NCBI GenBank assembly: GCA_024763295.1
Contig: JANTFU010000184.1
Location: forward strand, 1 to 5,128
Source of the DNA: Anaerolineales bacterium
GTDB lineage: Bacteria; Chloroflexota; Anaerolineae; Anaerolineales; Villigracilaceae
DNA length: 5,128 nucleotides
Direction of reading: 5' to 3'
Part shown: piece by piece, positions 5,104 to 5,128 of the stretch
Layout: every line of letters starts with the position of its first letter
Numbering within the stretch: position 1 is the first letter of the stretch
Translations under genes and position numbers: made by a program
The notes under the pieces: model-generated
Seen by the model: the letters and a program-made list of their open reading frames with translations, nothing else
Database searches by the model: none
Told to the model about the DNA's origin: nothing

Positions 5104-5128
5104 CTCCCCCACCCCACTCAACCGCACG

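Larger units (their letters stand above)
4838..5128. other. Gene-free spacer upstream of the recombinase
   Basis: No convincing coding region is seen on either strand. From left to right the spacer holds the AT-rich recombinase promoter region (4847-4875), a nested inverted-repeat composite (4939-5041), and a triple CACTGAY heptamer leading into TATAAT (5078-5103). An open frame across 4807-5076 on the plus strand runs through these repeats, has no ribosome-binding site and shows no domain. Confidence 0.6.

Overview
The window is an ordinary-looking bacterial chromosomal segment of roughly balanced base composition. It carries a CarD-type RNA polymerase regulator, an Xer-like recombinase, a heterodimeric ABC exporter, and intergenic spacers with short tandem and inverted repeats. 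The heptamer repeats and the CCTGAGCG/AGTCGAAGG-type repeat recall Chloroflexota (Anaerolineae-like) genomes. That placement is an impression from pattern memory, not a proven assignment.

Layout. Positions 1-2595, minus strand, hold two consecutive ABC exporter half-transporter genes. The downstream one (1-698) runs off the left edge. The upstream one (760-2595) is complete, and its NBD has Asp in place of the catalytic Glu, the mark of the degenerate-site half of a heterodimeric exporter. In front of it, positions 2596-2828 form a compact regulatory leader: a near-consensus promoter, a 23-codon leader ORF (2679-2750) with a strong Shine-Dalgarno, then a stem with a 9-U tail lying before the transporter start. 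A segment of the leader ORF can pair with the terminator loop and the tip of its stem. This is the architecture of ribosome-mediated transcription attenuation, and the order leader, degenerate half, second half resembles Bacillus bmrB-bmrC-bmrD. It is the most interesting part of the window.

Positions 2829-3071 are the divergent control region. They contain a 41-bp near-perfect dyad, a duplicated G-rich decamer around a small dyad, and an extended -10 promoter for the plus-strand CarD-family gene (3072-3575), which ends in a strong terminator. Converging on it from the right is a complete tyrosine recombinase (3854-4837, minus) with all six catalytic residues, a stem-loop terminator built from heptamers, and no visible Shine-Dalgarno. 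Positions 4838-5128 have no convincing gene. They hold an AT-rich recombinase promoter region, a nested composite inverted repeat, and a triple heptamer repeat in front of a TATAAT box.

The two ABC subunits should act together as one membrane exporter, induced by something that stalls or slows ribosomes on the leader. The CarD protein and the recombinase are separate transcription units with no evident functional tie to the exporter.
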